A DNA stretch of 64,000 bases from Marivita sp046592965 (GCF_046592965.1 NZ_JBISBV010000003.1:186001-250000); one strand, 5' to 3'; positions 1-9,183 are shown, counted from the stretch's first letter. Translations and numbers: made by a program. The notes: generated by a model not told the origin, from the sequence alone.

Positions 1-369
1 CGTGTCGCCGCTCGAGGGTTGCAGGCGGATGGTGCCGACCGTGTCCCGTTCGGGGCGCAGCACATCGCGGACCTCGGGCCAGAGCGCCTTGAGCCGCGCG
101 GCGTAGACATCCTCGACCTGAACCTCGGCCAGAAGATGCGCGCCGCCGCGCAGGTCCAGACCCAGATTGACAAGACCGGACGGCAGATAGGACGGCCAGC
201 CTGCGCTGTCGGACAAAAGTTCGGGCGTTTCGCCCTGCACCTCGATCGCGGCAAGCGCGTCGTTATGTTGCTCGACCCGCGGGTAGAACAGGTTCGGCAG
301 CGCCAATACCAGACCGACCGCCACAGTCGTCCAGATCAAAAGGCGCTTCCACAGATCGATCTGAAGCAT
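1..369 (-). CDS. secD: Protein translocase subunit SecD, N-terminal part (cut by window edge)
   Basis: The 123 N-terminal residues of SecD are present; the rest lies beyond the left edge. SecD works with SecF and YajC at the inner membrane and uses the proton-motive force to help proteins through SecYEG. A membrane segment spans about residues 10-29, and the SecD signature GLDLRGG is at about residues 70-76, followed by the start of the first periplasmic domain. The gene lies 30 bp downstream of yajC on the same strand, the usual yajC-secD order. The start is the ATG at 369, which precedes a hydrophobic N-terminus typical of the family. Confidence 0.93.
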   Translation of the reverse strand, partial: MLQIDLWKRLLIWTTVAVGLVLALPNLFYPRVEQHNDALAAIEVQGETPELLSDSAGWPSYLPSGLVNLGLDLRGGAHLLAEVQVEDVYAARLKALWPEVRDVLRPERDTVGTIRLQPSSGDT

Positions 370-399
370 GAGCGATGGGTCCGATACGTCTGGAAGTGA

Positions 400-690
400 T
401 CAGGAATTGGCGGCGGGTTCGGTCTTGGACATCACCTGTGCCACGGTGCTCTGCACCACGCGCACCTTGACACCTTCGCCAAGTTCCACATCCAACTCAT
501 TGTTTTCCTTGACCTTCAGAACCTTGCCGATCAAGCCACCCTGCGTGACAATGACATCGCCGCGGCGCAGGCCCTCGACCATTTTCTGATGCTCTTTCAT
601 CTTTTTCTGCTGCGGACGGATCAGCAGGAAATACATGATCGCGAAGATCAGAATAAGAGGGACAAATTGGGCGATTGTGCTGCCATCCAT
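400..690 (-). CDS. yajC: Preprotein translocase accessory subunit YajC
   Basis: A 96-residue YajC. One membrane helix covers about residues 7-24, followed at once by the family hallmark LIRPQQKK and a small cytoplasmic domain with the GDVIVTQGG stretch. YajC binds SecDF and is encoded just upstream of secD, as here. A longer reading frame reaches 807, but the ATG at 690 has an AAGGAG ribosome site and gives the standard YajC length, so the upstream 39 codons are rejected. Confidence 0.95.
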   Translation of the reverse strand: MDGSTIAQFVPLILIFAIMYFLLIRPQQKKMKEHQKMVEGLRRGDVIVTQGGLIGKVLKVKENNELDVELGEGVKVRVVQSTVAQVMSKTEPAANS

Positions 691-914
691 GGGCGTGCTC
701 CTTAACGAATTGCGCGGTCGATGCCGCCGCTTTGCGGGCCGTAAAATTTGGCCGGAACCTATGGTGCCGCACGCGGCATTGCAAGGCGGGTTCGGTGCCG
801 TTTGCAAGAGTGGTCCGCAAGTGCCTCTGCGTCAGGTGGTTCGGAGCTCGGAATTGCGACCTCGGAACGATCGCCATCTTGCCGACCCGCACAAAATACG
901 CCTTAACGGGCGGC

Positions 915-1574
915 ATGTTTCAAAAAGTGTTCGCTCTGATCCTGCTCGGCTTGGCCACCACCGCCCCGGCGCAGGATCTTCCGGTCCTTCCGGCACAGGA
1001 TCACGCCGACTGGCAAGCGGTCGGGCGCGTCAATGCCTCTGGATACCGTAAGCGTGATATGTGTACCGGAACCCTGATCGCGCCGGATCAGGTGCTGACG
1101 GCGGCACATTGCGTATCGGGCATCGACGGGGTCGGACCGTTGCCGGGCGAGATCACATTTGTCGCAGGCTGGTTGCGCGGCGCTGCCTCCGACAGCGTCA
1201 AGGGCAATTCGATCTGGGTGCATCCGATGGCCTATGCCGAGGGCAGCCTCGATGTCCGCTACGACATTGCGGTTCTGACGCTGGAACGCGCGGCGTCGGT
1301 GACGGAATTGCCGGTTGCCACGGCAAGGGCCACGGCGCCCTTCGCCATTCTGGGCTATTCGAGTCGACGTCCCCACATGCTGGGCGCGTCCTTTACCTGC
1401 GGCGGGGTCTATGCGTCACGCATCCTGCGGCTTGATTGCCCGGTGCAGCCGGGAAATTCCGGCGGTCCGGTGATGTCCAAATCGGGCGATGACTGGGTTG
1501 TGAGCGCCGTGATCAGTGCCAAGGGGCAAGGCCGCGCTCTTGCGGTTCCCGTGTCGAGGCTCTCGGCGCGCTGA
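915..1574 (+). CDS. Secreted trypsin-like serine protease
   Basis: A 219-residue chymotrypsin-fold (S1) protease. Residues 1-19 form a signal peptide ending in an Ala-rich cleavage site, so the enzyme is probably periplasmic or secreted. The catalytic triad is complete: His65 in LTAAHC, Asp117 in YDIAVL and Ser182 in GNSGGP. Cysteine pairs around 50/66 and 162/175 could form disulfides. The reading frame is open further upstream, but only the ATG at 915 gives a signal peptide. It is transcribed away from yajC, and serS follows 73 bp later. The substrate cannot be told from sequence. Confidence 0.88.
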   Translation: MFQKVFALILLGLATTAPAQDLPVLPAQDHADWQAVGRVNASGYRKRDMCTGTLIAPDQVLTAAHCVSGIDGVGPLPGEITFVAGWLRGAASDSVKGNSIWVHPMAYAEGSLDVRYDIAVLTLERAASVTELPVATARATAPFAILGYSSRRPHMLGASFTCGGVYASRILRLDCPVQPGNSGGPVMSKSGDDWVVSAVISAKGQGRALAVPVSRLSAR

Positions 1575-1647
1575 CCCCCTACCCAAGCGCGAGTTTCCGG
1601 TGCATAAGGCCGCGCAACATCGAATACGAGTCAGAAGGACCAGACCC

Positions 1648-2940
1648 ATGCATGACATCCGAGCCATCCGCGAGAACCCCGCTGCGTTCGACGCGGCCCT
1701 GTCGCGCCGTGGGTTGGAGCCGGTCTCGTCCGAGATTCTGCGTATCGACGAGGCCCGCCGCGCCGCCATCCTCGAAGCTGAAACCGCGCAGGCCGACCAG
1801 AACAAGGCCGCCAAGGACATCGGTGCCGCCAAGGCCGCCGGCGATGACGCCGCGTTCCAACGGCTGCGCGATGAGGTCTCGGCCAAGAAAGCGGCTGTGG
1901 GCGAGTTGCAGGCGCGTGCCAAGGAACTGGATGATGCGCTTATGACCTTGCTGATGGGCTTGCCCAACCTGCCCAACAGCGATGTGCCGGACGGCGAGGA
2001 CGAAAACGACAATGTGGAGGTCCACCGCTGGGGCACGCCGCGGGAGTTCGATTTCCAACCCAAGGAACATTACGAGATCGCAGGCGTTCAATCCGGGATG
2101 GATTTTGAAACCGCCGCCAAGCTCTCGGGCTCTCGTTTTGTCGTTTTGTCAGGCGCCGTGGCGCGGCTGCACCGGGCATTGGCACAGTTCATGCTGGATA
2201 CGCATGTCAGCGAAAACGGCCTGACCGAGACATGGACCCCGGTCCTGGTGCGCGACGAGATGATGTATGGCACCGGTCAGTTGCCCAAGTTCGGCGATGA
2301 CAGCTATCAGACCACCAACGGCTGGTGGCTGGTGCCGACCGCCGAAGTGTCGCTGACCAACATGGTCAATGGCGACACGCTGGACGAAGACACCCTGCCG
2401 CGTCGCCATGTCGCCCACACGCAGTGCTTCCGCTCCGAAGCGGGCAGCGCCGGGCGCGACACGTCGGGCATGTTGCGCCAGCACCAGTTCGAGAAGGTCG
2501 AGATGGTCTCGATCACCCATCCCGATCACAGCCGCGACGAATTGGACCGCATGACGGGGTGCGCGCAGGGCATTCTGGAAAAGCTGGGCCTGCCCTATCG
2601 CACGATGGTTCTGTGCACCGGAGACATGGGCTTTGGCGCGCAGCGCACGCATGATATCGAAGTGTGGCTGCCGGGGCAGAACACCTACCGCGAGATCAGC
2701 TCTGTGTCGGTCTGCGGAGACTTTCAGGCGCGCCGGATGAACACGCGGTTCAAGCCGACAGGTGGCGGAAAGCTCGACTTCGTGCACACGCTCAACGGAT
2801 CGGGCCTTGCGGTCGGGCGCTGCCTCATCGCCGTGCTCGAAAACGGTCAGGAGGCCGATGGCTCCATCACGCTGCCCGCGGGGCTGCTGCCGTGGCTTGG
2901 CGGCAAAACCCGTATCTCAGCCGAAGGAGCGATGGTCTAA
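1648..2940 (+). CDS. serS: Seryl-tRNA synthetase
   Basis: A 430-residue class II aminoacyl-tRNA synthetase that charges tRNA-Ser (and tRNA-Sec where present). The N-terminal third is a charged, Ala-rich coiled-coil arm (about residues 30-100) that contacts the long variable arm of the tRNA. The catalytic core carries motif 2 (FRSEAG...) and motif 3 (GSGLAVGR). The ATG at 1648 with an AGAAGGA ribosome site gives the normal MHDIRAIREN start; the open frame upstream of it is ignored. The stop is 3 bp before the next gene, suggesting co-transcription. Confidence 0.97.
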   Translation: MHDIRAIRENPAAFDAALSRRGLEPVSSEILRIDEARRAAILEAETAQADQNKAAKDIGAAKAAGDDAAFQRLRDEVSAKKAAVGELQARAKELDDALMTLLMGLPNLPNSDVPDGEDENDNVEVHRWGTPREFDFQPKEHYEIAGVQSGMDFETAAKLSGSRFVVLSGAVARLHRALAQFMLDTHVSENGLTETWTPVLVRDEMMYGTGQLPKFGDDSYQTTNGWWLVPTAEVSLTNMVNGDTLDEDTLPRRHVAHTQCFRSEAGSAGRDTSGMLRQHQFEKVEMVSITHPDHSRDELDRMTGCAQGILEKLGLPYRTMVLCTGDMGFGAQRTHDIEVWLPGQNTYREISSVSVCGDFQARRMNTRFKPTGGGKLDFVHTLNGSGLAVGRCLIAVLENGQEADGSITLPAGLLPWLGGKTRISAEGAMV

Positions 2941-2943
2941 CCG

Positions 2944-3645
2944 ATGGCACGCGTCTGGTCTGTTCTGGTACTGGTGGCCGCAATCGCCTTTGCGGCATCA
3001 CCGTTCTTCGCCGAAGGGTTCAATGGCTTTGACCCCAACCAATTCCCGATTCCGCAGGACAACCCGCCGGTTCAACCTGCGGGCTATGCGTTTTCGATCT
3101 GGGGTCTGATCTATGCGTGGTTGATTATCGGAGCGGGATTCGGCGTGCTCAAGCGGATCGACGATCCCGATTGGGCCGCGATGCGCCCGCCGCTGGTGGT
3201 TAGCCTTGCCATCGGCGCGATCTGGTTGCCGGTGGCCAACGTCTCTCCAATCATCGCCACGATCCTGATCTGGGCGATGCTTGTTAGCGCCTTCTTCAGC
3301 CTGTTCCGCGTCGGAGATACCGACCGCTGGCTGCAACAGGCGCCGGTGGCGATCTATGCTGGCTGGCTGACAGCCGCGTCCTCGGTGTCGATCGGGCTTT
3401 TGCTCGCGGGTTATGGCGTCTTGCCTCCAACCGTGGCGGCGCTGGCCGCGCTGGCGCTCGGGCTTGGCGTTGCGCTGGTGGCGCAATACCGCCTGCACCG
3501 CGCGCCGGAATATGGCGTGACGGTGATCTGGGCTCTGATCGGGGTCATCGTTGCCAATACCGGCCCGCTCAACATCGCGGTGGTCGGCCTTTGTGTCGTG
3601 GGCATCATCGCCATTCTGGCTCTGCGCGGCACCGACACCGAGTAA
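2944..3645 (+). CDS. TspO/MBR-like (tryptophan-rich sensory) membrane protein
   Basis: A 233-residue integral membrane protein with six to seven hydrophobic segments. The motif PAGYAFSIWGLIY at about residues 46-58 matches the first conserved block of the extended TspO/MBR-like family, which classical TspO shares as PPGWVFxxxWxxLY. TspO proteins bind tetrapyrroles and sterols and affect pigment gene expression in Rhodobacter, but this longer branch has no firm role. It starts 3 bp after serS, so it is probably expressed with it. The family call is by motif; the function is not established. Confidence 0.68.
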   Translation: MARVWSVLVLVAAIAFAASPFFAEGFNGFDPNQFPIPQDNPPVQPAGYAFSIWGLIYAWLIIGAGFGVLKRIDDPDWAAMRPPLVVSLAIGAIWLPVANVSPIIATILIWAMLVSAFFSLFRVGDTDRWLQQAPVAIYAGWLTAASSVSIGLLLAGYGVLPPTVAALAALALGLGVALVAQYRLHRAPEYGVTVIWALIGVIVANTGPLNIAVVGLCVVGIIAILALRGTDTE

Positions 3646-3650
3646 CGAAT

Positions 3651-3676
3651 AAGGGCTCCGGTCTCCCGAAGCCCTT
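3651..3676. terminator. Stem-loop between convergent genes
   Basis: AAGGGCTCCGG pairs with CCCGAAGCCCTT around a 3-4 nt loop, with one mismatch. It sits 6 bp after the TspO-like gene and 29 bp from the stop of the EF-hand gene on the other strand. There is no clear U tract on either strand, so it is a weak or bidirectional terminator at best. Confidence 0.5.
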
Positions 3677-3704
3677 GCGTATCGATCAGGTCGTGATCCA
3701 GGTC

Positions 3705-3941
3705 TCAGTTGACGAGGATCTCGGCCTCTTGCGCTGCAGTCAACTCATCCATGCTCACCTCGCCGTCGCCGTCCGTATCGACTTCGCCGTACACGTCTTC
3801 GGTCAGATCAGGATAAGCCACCATCAGCTCTTCCATCGAGTAGGTGCCATTGCCGTCGGTGTCTTCAACTTCGGTCTGGGCAAACGCCATACCGGCAGTC
3901 AGGGCAACAACGGTTCCAAGGGTCAAAACAGCGTGCTTCAT
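3705..3941 (-). CDS. Small secreted EF-hand calcium-binding protein
   Basis: A 78-residue protein with a signal peptide (residues 1-22, ending AFA-QT) and two EF-hand loops. The first is DTDGNGTYSMEE and the second DTDGDGEVSMDE; both have acidic or Asn ligands at positions 1, 3, 5 and 12 and Gly at 6, so both should bind calcium. It is likely periplasmic. The ATG at 3941 with an upstream GGAG is preferred over a GTG four codons earlier. No operon partner. Similar small EF-hand exports are common in Rhodobacterales; the role is unknown. Confidence 0.8.
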   Translation of the reverse strand: MKHAVLTLGTVVALTAGMAFAQTEVEDTDGNGTYSMEELMVAYPDLTEDVYGEVDTDGDGEVSMDELTAAQEAEILVN

Positions 3942-4101
3942 GTCTTTGAACACTCCAATGCGGACATCGCCGCAAACAACGGCTCAGTGCCGTCTGCACT
4001 GACGTAACACCGCAATAGGCCGATACAAGATGCTGAAACATCGCCGTGATGAGGGATCGGCAAAGCGCCGCTCATGTCCGGCGAAACGGGCCTCAATCCG
4101 C

Positions 4102-4974
4102 CTAGCCCATCGCCCGCAAACGCTTGATCAGGCTGGATGTATCCCAGCGCCCGCCCCCGAGTTTCTGAACGTCCTTGTAGAACTGATCGACCAGCGCCGT
4201 CACCGGCAGCGACGCGCCGGTTTCGTCCGCGGTGTCCAGACAGATGCCCAGATCCTTGCGCATCCAGTCCACCGCGAACCCGTGATCGAACTTGTCGTCC
4301 AGCATCGTTTCGTAGCGGTTGTTCATCTGCCAGCTTCCGGCAGCGCCCTGGCTGATCACCTCGACCACCGCGCGGCCGTCCAGACCGGCCTTGTCGGCGA
4401 AATGCAGCGCCTCGCTCAGCCCCTGCACCAGACCCGCAATGGCGATCTGGTTGCACATCTTGGTCATCTGGCCCGCCCCGCTGTCACCGATCCGGCGGCA
4501 CATCTTGGCGTAGGCATCAATCACCGGCTCGGCGCGCGCGAACACATCCGCGTCGCCGCCGCACATCACCGACAGCGCGCCGTTCTCGGCCCCCGCCTGC
4601 CCGCCTGAAATCGGTGCATCGACAAACCCGATGCCCTTGTCCAATGCCTCGGCGAACAACTCGCGGGTGACCTTGGCCGACACGGTTGTGTGATCGACGA
4701 AGACCGATCCCTTGCCCATGCCGGCGAACGCGCCGTCCTCGCCCAGACACACGCTGCGCAGATCATCGTCATTGCCCACGCAGGCCATCACGAAGTCGCA
4801 TTCCTCGGCGGCCTTGGCGGGAGTCGCTGCATGCGAGCCGCTATATTCCTTGGCCCAGGCTTCGGCCTTGCTGGCTGTCCGGTTGTAAACGGTGACGTCG
4901 TGCCCGGCCTTCGCCAGATGACCGGCCATCGGATAGCCCATGACGCCCAAACCCAGAAATGCAATCTTGGCCAT
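4102..4974 (-). CDS. NAD(P)-dependent beta-hydroxyacid dehydrogenase
   Basis: A 290-residue member of the 3-hydroxyisobutyrate dehydrogenase / tartronate semialdehyde reductase family. The nucleotide-binding motif GLGVMG is at residues 8-13, the substrate loop DAPISGG at 119-125, and the catalytic Lys172 with Asn175 in KMCNQ. Asn31-Arg32 after the second strand (NRT) suggests NADP preference. The family reduces or oxidises small beta-hydroxyacids; the exact substrate (3-hydroxyisobutyrate, tartronate semialdehyde, glyoxylate or succinic semialdehyde) is not fixed by context because no valine or glycerate genes are adjacent. Confidence 0.88.
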   Translation of the reverse strand: MAKIAFLGLGVMGYPMAGHLAKAGHDVTVYNRTASKAEAWAKEYSGSHAATPAKAAEECDFVMACVGNDDDLRSVCLGEDGAFAGMGKGSVFVDHTTVSAKVTRELFAEALDKGIGFVDAPISGGQAGAENGALSVMCGGDADVFARAEPVIDAYAKMCRRIGDSGAGQMTKMCNQIAIAGLVQGLSEALHFADKAGLDGRAVVEVISQGAAGSWQMNNRYETMLDDKFDHGFAVDWMRKDLGICLDTADETGASLPVTALVDQFYKDVQKLGGGRWDTSSLIKRLRAMG

Positions 4975-5122
4975 GTCTTCACTCTCCCTCTTGTTTCAGT
5001 CAAATCCTGCTGTCCTTACCTGCCCTCACAGCCGCCCCCTTGGCAAGGGCGCGCGCGTTCTGTAGGGCGGTCGGCACCGTCACAGAGGCGGAAACGATCC
5101 TTGTGCGAAAGGCGATCTGAAC

Positions 5123-7588
5123 GTGGCGCTGATATTCCGAGCCATGGTCTGGCTGACCACAGCCGCGCTTGTTGTCGGCGTGGTGGTCGTGCTCACGGTC
5201 TATTACCTCGCCTCACGGTCGCTGCCCGATTACGACAAGACCATTCCGGTCTCTGGCCTGACTGCCGATGTCGAGATCGTGCGCGACAATTCCGGCGTGC
5301 CGCATATCTTTTCGGCCTCCGACAGGGATGCGTTCTACGCGCTCGGATATGCTCATGCGCAGGACCGGCTGTGGCAGATGACGCTCATGCGCCGCACGGT
5401 GCAGGGGCGCTTGTCAGAGCTGTTCGGTGCGCGCACGGTGGAAACCGACAAGCTGATGCGCCGGCTCGATCTTTATGCGCTCTCGGTGCAATCGGTCGAG
5501 GCGCAGGACGCGCCCACGCGCGATGCGCTTGACGCCTACTCGGCGGGCGTGAATGCCCGCATCACCGAGATCAACACCGACAGCCTGGGTCGCGGCGCCC
5601 CCGAGTTCTTCCTGTTCAACGCGCCGCTTGCGCCGTGGCAACCGGCAGATTCGATTGCGCTGGTCAAACTCATGGCGCTGCAATTGTCCGGTCACTTGCA
5701 GGAAGAAGTCCTGCGCGCACGCACCTCACGCCTGTTGCCCGACGAAGACCGTCTGGCCGATATCCTGCCCGACAGTCCCGGTCAGGGAATCTCCGCGTTG
5801 CCGGACTATGCCAGCCTGGTGCCGGGCGTCGGCGCGGGAACGCAACACGCAGAACTGACGCCGGATCCGCTGTTCTGGCCGGTGCCCGAGCGCGGGCTTG
5901 CGGGTGCCTCGAACGCGTGGGCCGCAGATGCCAGCCGGTCGGCCACCGGATCGACGCTCATGGCCAATGATCCACATCTGCAATTCACCGCGCCGGCGAC
6001 CTGGTATCTGGCACGGCTTGAGCTTGCCAGCGGCGGTGTGATCGGAGCGACCATTCCGGGCATTCCGGCGATCATGGCCGGTCGTTCGGCTTCCATCGCC
6101 TGGGGGCTGACCTCGTCCTATCTGGACGACCAGGACCTGTTCATCGAGCAGCTGAACCCCGAAAACCGCGAGGAATATCGCACGCCCGATGGCTTCAAGC
6201 GATTCCAGACCCGCAATTCGATCATCAAGATCAAGGACTCCTCTCCGGTCACGCTGACCACCCGCTGGACCGATAACGGCCCGGTCCTGCCGGGCACGCG
6301 GTTCAATCTCAGCGAAGTCGTTCCCGCCGGTCATGTCGCGGCGCTTGGCTGGACCGCTCTCAGCCCGCGCGACACCTCGTTGTCGGCGGCGATTGCCCTG
6401 ATGTCGGCGGGATCGGTCGAAGAGGCGCTCGAGGCGTCAAAAGCCTATGTCGCGCCGTCTCAGAACCTGACGGTCATCGACGCCGACGGAATCGCGATGA
6501 AACTGATCGGCGCGATGCCCAAACGCGAGGCCACGCATCAAAGCGAGGGGCGATTGCCGACACCTGGATGGCGCGCCGAGAACCGCTGGCAAGGTGTCTT
6601 CCCGGACGATGCCAACCCGATGTTCATCGACCCCACAGGAGGCATTGTCGGAAACACCAACAACAAGATCGTCGACCGCCCGTTCCCGCTGCATGTGAGT
6701 TATGAATGGGGCGACAGCCAGCGCATCATGCGGTGGCGCGGTCTGATGCAGGGCCGCGAGGTGCACACCCGCGACAGCTTTATCGAGGCGCAGCTCGACA
6801 CGGTGTCAATCACCGCGCGGTCACTGCTGCCGCTGATCGGCGCGGATCTGTGGTTCACCGGAGAAGCCGCGCCCGAGGGCACGCCGGAACGTCTGCGCCA
6901 GCGCGCGCTGGAGCTTTTGGCGAACTGGAATGGCGAGATGAACGAACATCTGCCAGAGCCTCTGATCTATTCTGCCTGGCTGCGTGCGTTGCAGGAGCGT
7001 CTGATCCAGGACGATCTGGGGCCGCTTTCGGAGGAATTCATCCGGGTGGAGCCGCTGTTCATCGAGCGGGTCTACCGCGATGTGGATGGCGCGGCGGCGT
7101 GGTGCGACGTGATCCGCTCGGCAGTGGTGGAAAGCTGTAGCGATATCTCGCGTCAGGCTCTGGACGAAGCGCTGATCTGGATATCGGAAACCTACGGCAC
7201 GGCACTGGAATCGCTGCGCTGGGGCGATGCGCATCAGGCCACGCATGACCATCCGGTTCTGGGCGATGTGCCGATCCTGCGCTATTTCGTCAATATCCGG
7301 CAAAGCACGTCGGGCGGTGATTTCACCCTCATGCGCGGGCGCAGCGCCGGAACCGGAGCAAACCCGTTTCGCAACGTGCACGGCGCGGCCTATCGCGGCG
7401 TGTATGATTTCGCCGATCCCGACAGTTCGGTCTTTATCCTCTCGACGGGGCAGTCGGGGCATTTCCTGTCACGCCACTATGACGACATGGGAACCTTGTG
7501 GCGGCGCGGCGAATATATCCCGATGTCGCTCGACGCCGATCTGGCGCGGGCAGCGTCGGTTGGGATTACCCGGCTGGTGCGCGAATGA
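5123..7588 (+). CDS. Penicillin-acylase family Ntn hydrolase (membrane-anchored)
   Basis: An 821-residue enzyme of the penicillin amidase (S45) family, which hydrolyses amide bonds of beta-lactams or N-acyl-homoserine lactones after self-cleavage. An N-terminal hydrophobic segment (about residues 6-28) targets it to the membrane or periplasm. The alpha-subunit motif PHIFSASDRDAFYALGYAHAQDR is present near residue 60. The autocatalytic nucleophile is Ser263 in GASNAW, which would become the beta-subunit N-terminus. The GTG at 5123 is chosen because it keeps the whole leader; an ATG at 5144 is the alternative. It stands alone with no quorum-sensing or beta-lactam genes beside it, so the substrate is open. 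Confidence 0.88.
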   Translation: MALIFRAMVWLTTAALVVGVVVVLTVYYLASRSLPDYDKTIPVSGLTADVEIVRDNSGVPHIFSASDRDAFYALGYAHAQDRLWQMTLMRRTVQGRLSELFGARTVETDKLMRRLDLYALSVQSVEAQDAPTRDALDAYSAGVNARITEINTDSLGRGAPEFFLFNAPLAPWQPADSIALVKLMALQLSGHLQEEVLRARTSRLLPDEDRLADILPDSPGQGISALPDYASLVPGVGAGTQHAELTPDPLFWPVPERGLAGASNAWAADASRSATGSTLMANDPHLQFTAPATWYLARLELASGGVIGATIPGIPAIMAGRSASIAWGLTSSYLDDQDLFIEQLNPENREEYRTPDGFKRFQTRNSIIKIKDSSPVTLTTRWTDNGPVLPGTRFNLSEVVPAGHVAALGWTALSPRDTSLSAAIALMSAGSVEEALEASKAYVAPSQNLTVIDADGIAMKLIGAMPKREATHQSEGRLPTPGWRAENRWQGVFPDDANPMFIDPTGGIVGNTNNKIVDRPFPLHVSYEWGDSQRIMRWRGLMQGREVHTRDSFIEAQLDTVSITARSLLPLIGADLWFTGEAAPEGTPERLRQRALELLANWNGEMNEHLPEPLIYSAWLRALQERLIQDDLGPLSEEFIRVEPLFIERVYRDVDGAAAWCDVIRSAVVESCSDISRQALDEALIWISETYGTALESLRWGDAHQATHDHPVLGDVPILRYFVNIRQSTSGGDFTLMRGRSAGTGANPFRNVHGAAYRGVYDFADPDSSVFILSTGQSGHFLSRHYDDMGTLWRRGEYIPMSLDADLARAASVGITRLVRE

Positions 7589-7600
7589 CATGACGGGTCT

Positions 7601-7650
7601 GGGGGCGTTGCCCCCGCGCGCGATGCGCGCTCCCCCAAGGTATTTTTGAA
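7601..7650 (+). repeat. Extragenic palindromic repeat, copy 1
   Basis: Two consecutive perfect hairpins, GGGGGC-GTT-GCCCCC (7601-7615) and GCGCGC-GAT-GCGCGC (7616-7630), then TCCCCCAAGGTATTTTTG. It follows the acylase stop and precedes the convergent hflX stop, so it may act as a terminator for the acylase gene. A relative with the same G5C...GC5 hairpin, C-run and AATTTT tail is at 63431. Confidence 0.72.
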
Positions 7651-7672
7651 CCAGAGACGATTGGACCGGAGG

Positions 7673-8947
7673 CTACAGCGTTTCGAATTGGCGTGCGTCC
7701 TTGGCCGACCACCGCACTGTCAGGTGGTAGCCGCTGTCATCCTGAGTTTCGGTGTCAACCAGCGCCTTGTCAAACAGCCAAGCACGCTTGCGGCCTTCGT
7801 CAAAGCCCAAGTGAACCGTGGCTTCGCGGCGGTCACCTTCGAGAAGACGGTTCACCGCATCCAGCATCGGATCCAGCCCGTCGCCGGTCAGCGCAGAGGT
7901 GGCGAAGACATGATCGTCGCGCTCTGCCCGGGCCATCGCGGCGTCGCGCTCCTCTGGAGTCATGGCGTCGATCTTGTTCCAGATCTCGAGCAAGGGGGTC
8001 GTATCGGTCACGCCCAGCGAGTTCAGGATATCGCGCACATCCTGCGCCTGTTCTTCGGATTCATCGTGGCTGATGTCACGCACATGCAGGATCAGATCGG
8101 CGGCCAGCACCTCTTCCAGCGTGGCGCGGAATGCGGCGACCAGTTCGGTCGGCAGATCGCTGATAAAGCCCACCGTGTCAGACAGGATCACGTCGGGGCC
8201 GTTCGGCAGCTTGACTGCCCGCATCGTCGGGTCGAGCGTTGCGAACAGCATGTCCTTGACCATCACTTCGGCACCGGTCAGACGATTGAACAGCGTCGAT
8301 TTTCCGGCGTTGGTATAGCCGACAAGCGCGACAATCGGATACGGCACCTTGGCGCGTGCGGCGCGGTGTAGACCGCGAGTCTTGACCACCTTTTCCAACT
8401 GGCGGCGCAGGCGCACGAGTTGATCGTCAATCGCGCGGCGGTCGGCCTCGATCTGGGTCTCGCCCGGACCGCCGACAAACCCCAACCCGCCCCGCTGGCG
8501 TTCAAGGTGGGTCCAGGCGCGCACCAGCCGCGTGCGTTGGTAACTGAGTGCGGCCATTTCGACCTGCAACACACCTTCGCGGGTGGCGGCGCGGTCGCTG
8601 AAAATCTCGAGGATCAGACCGGTGCGATCCAGCAGCTTGACGCCCCAGGCCTTTTCCAGATTGCGCTGCTGCACCGGAGTCACCGGACCATCGACAAGCA
8701 CCAGTTCCACGTCCTGCGCCTTGAACTGCGCATCAAGCTCCTTGATCTTGCCCGAGCCGAACAAAGCACCTGGGTGCGGTTTGGGCAGGCGCACCACATC
8801 GCGCCCCACAACCTCCAGCCCCGGCAAGGCAGCCGCCAGGGCCACAGCCTCGGCCAGAGCCGGACCCGCCGCGCGCCGCGTGCGGTCGCTGGTGATGTCA
8901 GGATGCAGCACCCACGCGCGGGTCACATGCGGATCATGTTCTTTCAA
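7673..8947 (-). CDS. hflX: Ribosome-associated GTPase HflX
   Basis: A 424-residue HflX, which splits and rescues stalled ribosomes, particularly in stress. The N-terminal HflX domain includes KPHPGALFGSGK, followed by a helical linker with the GGLGFVGGPGETQ segment and then the GTPase domain: P-loop GYTNAGKST at about 209-217 and switch motif DTVGFI. Its ATG overlaps the last 4 bp of hfq (ATGA), so the two are translationally coupled, the usual hfq-hflX pairing. Confidence 0.96.
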   Translation of the reverse strand: MKEHDPHVTRAWVLHPDITSDRTRRAAGPALAEAVALAAALPGLEVVGRDVVRLPKPHPGALFGSGKIKELDAQFKAQDVELVLVDGPVTPVQQRNLEKAWGVKLLDRTGLILEIFSDRAATREGVLQVEMAALSYQRTRLVRAWTHLERQRGGLGFVGGPGETQIEADRRAIDDQLVRLRRQLEKVVKTRGLHRAARAKVPYPIVALVGYTNAGKSTLFNRLTGAEVMVKDMLFATLDPTMRAVKLPNGPDVILSDTVGFISDLPTELVAAFRATLEEVLAADLILHVRDISHDESEEQAQDVRDILNSLGVTDTTPLLEIWNKIDAMTPEERDAAMARAERDDHVFATSALTGDGLDPMLDAVNRLLEGDRREATVHLGFDEGRKRAWLFDKALVDTETQDDSGYHLTVRWSAKDARQFETL

Positions 8948-9183
8948 GTTTCGCCTTCGCCGTCATAAAGATTGATCGGCTGGGCTGGCATGATTGTCGA
9001 AATGGCGTGTTTATAGACCAGTTGCGACTGACCGTCCCGGCGCAAGAGGACGCAGAAATTGTCGAACCACGTGATGACACCCTGTAATTTAACGCCGTTG
9101 ATGAGGAAAACCGTGACAGGAACCTTGGTCTTGCGGACGTGATTCAGAAATGCGTCCTGAAGATTCTGCTTATCGGATGCCAT
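8944..9183 (-). CDS. hfq: RNA chaperone Hfq
   Basis: A 79-residue Hfq, the hexameric chaperone that pairs small RNAs with mRNAs. The Sm1 fold runs from about residue 20 to 50 (NGVKLQGVITWFDNF) and the Sm2 motif is YKHAIST. The C-terminal tail is short and acidic (GEGET), as in other Rhodobacterales. It is the gene downstream of trkH in the same direction, 122 bp away, and overlaps hflX by 4 bp. In alphaproteobacteria Hfq also regulates nif/ntr genes, which fits its place after the ntr block. Confidence 0.97.
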   Translation of the reverse strand: MASDKQNLQDAFLNHVRKTKVPVTVFLINGVKLQGVITWFDNFCVLLRRDGQSQLVYKHAISTIMPAQPINLYDGEGET

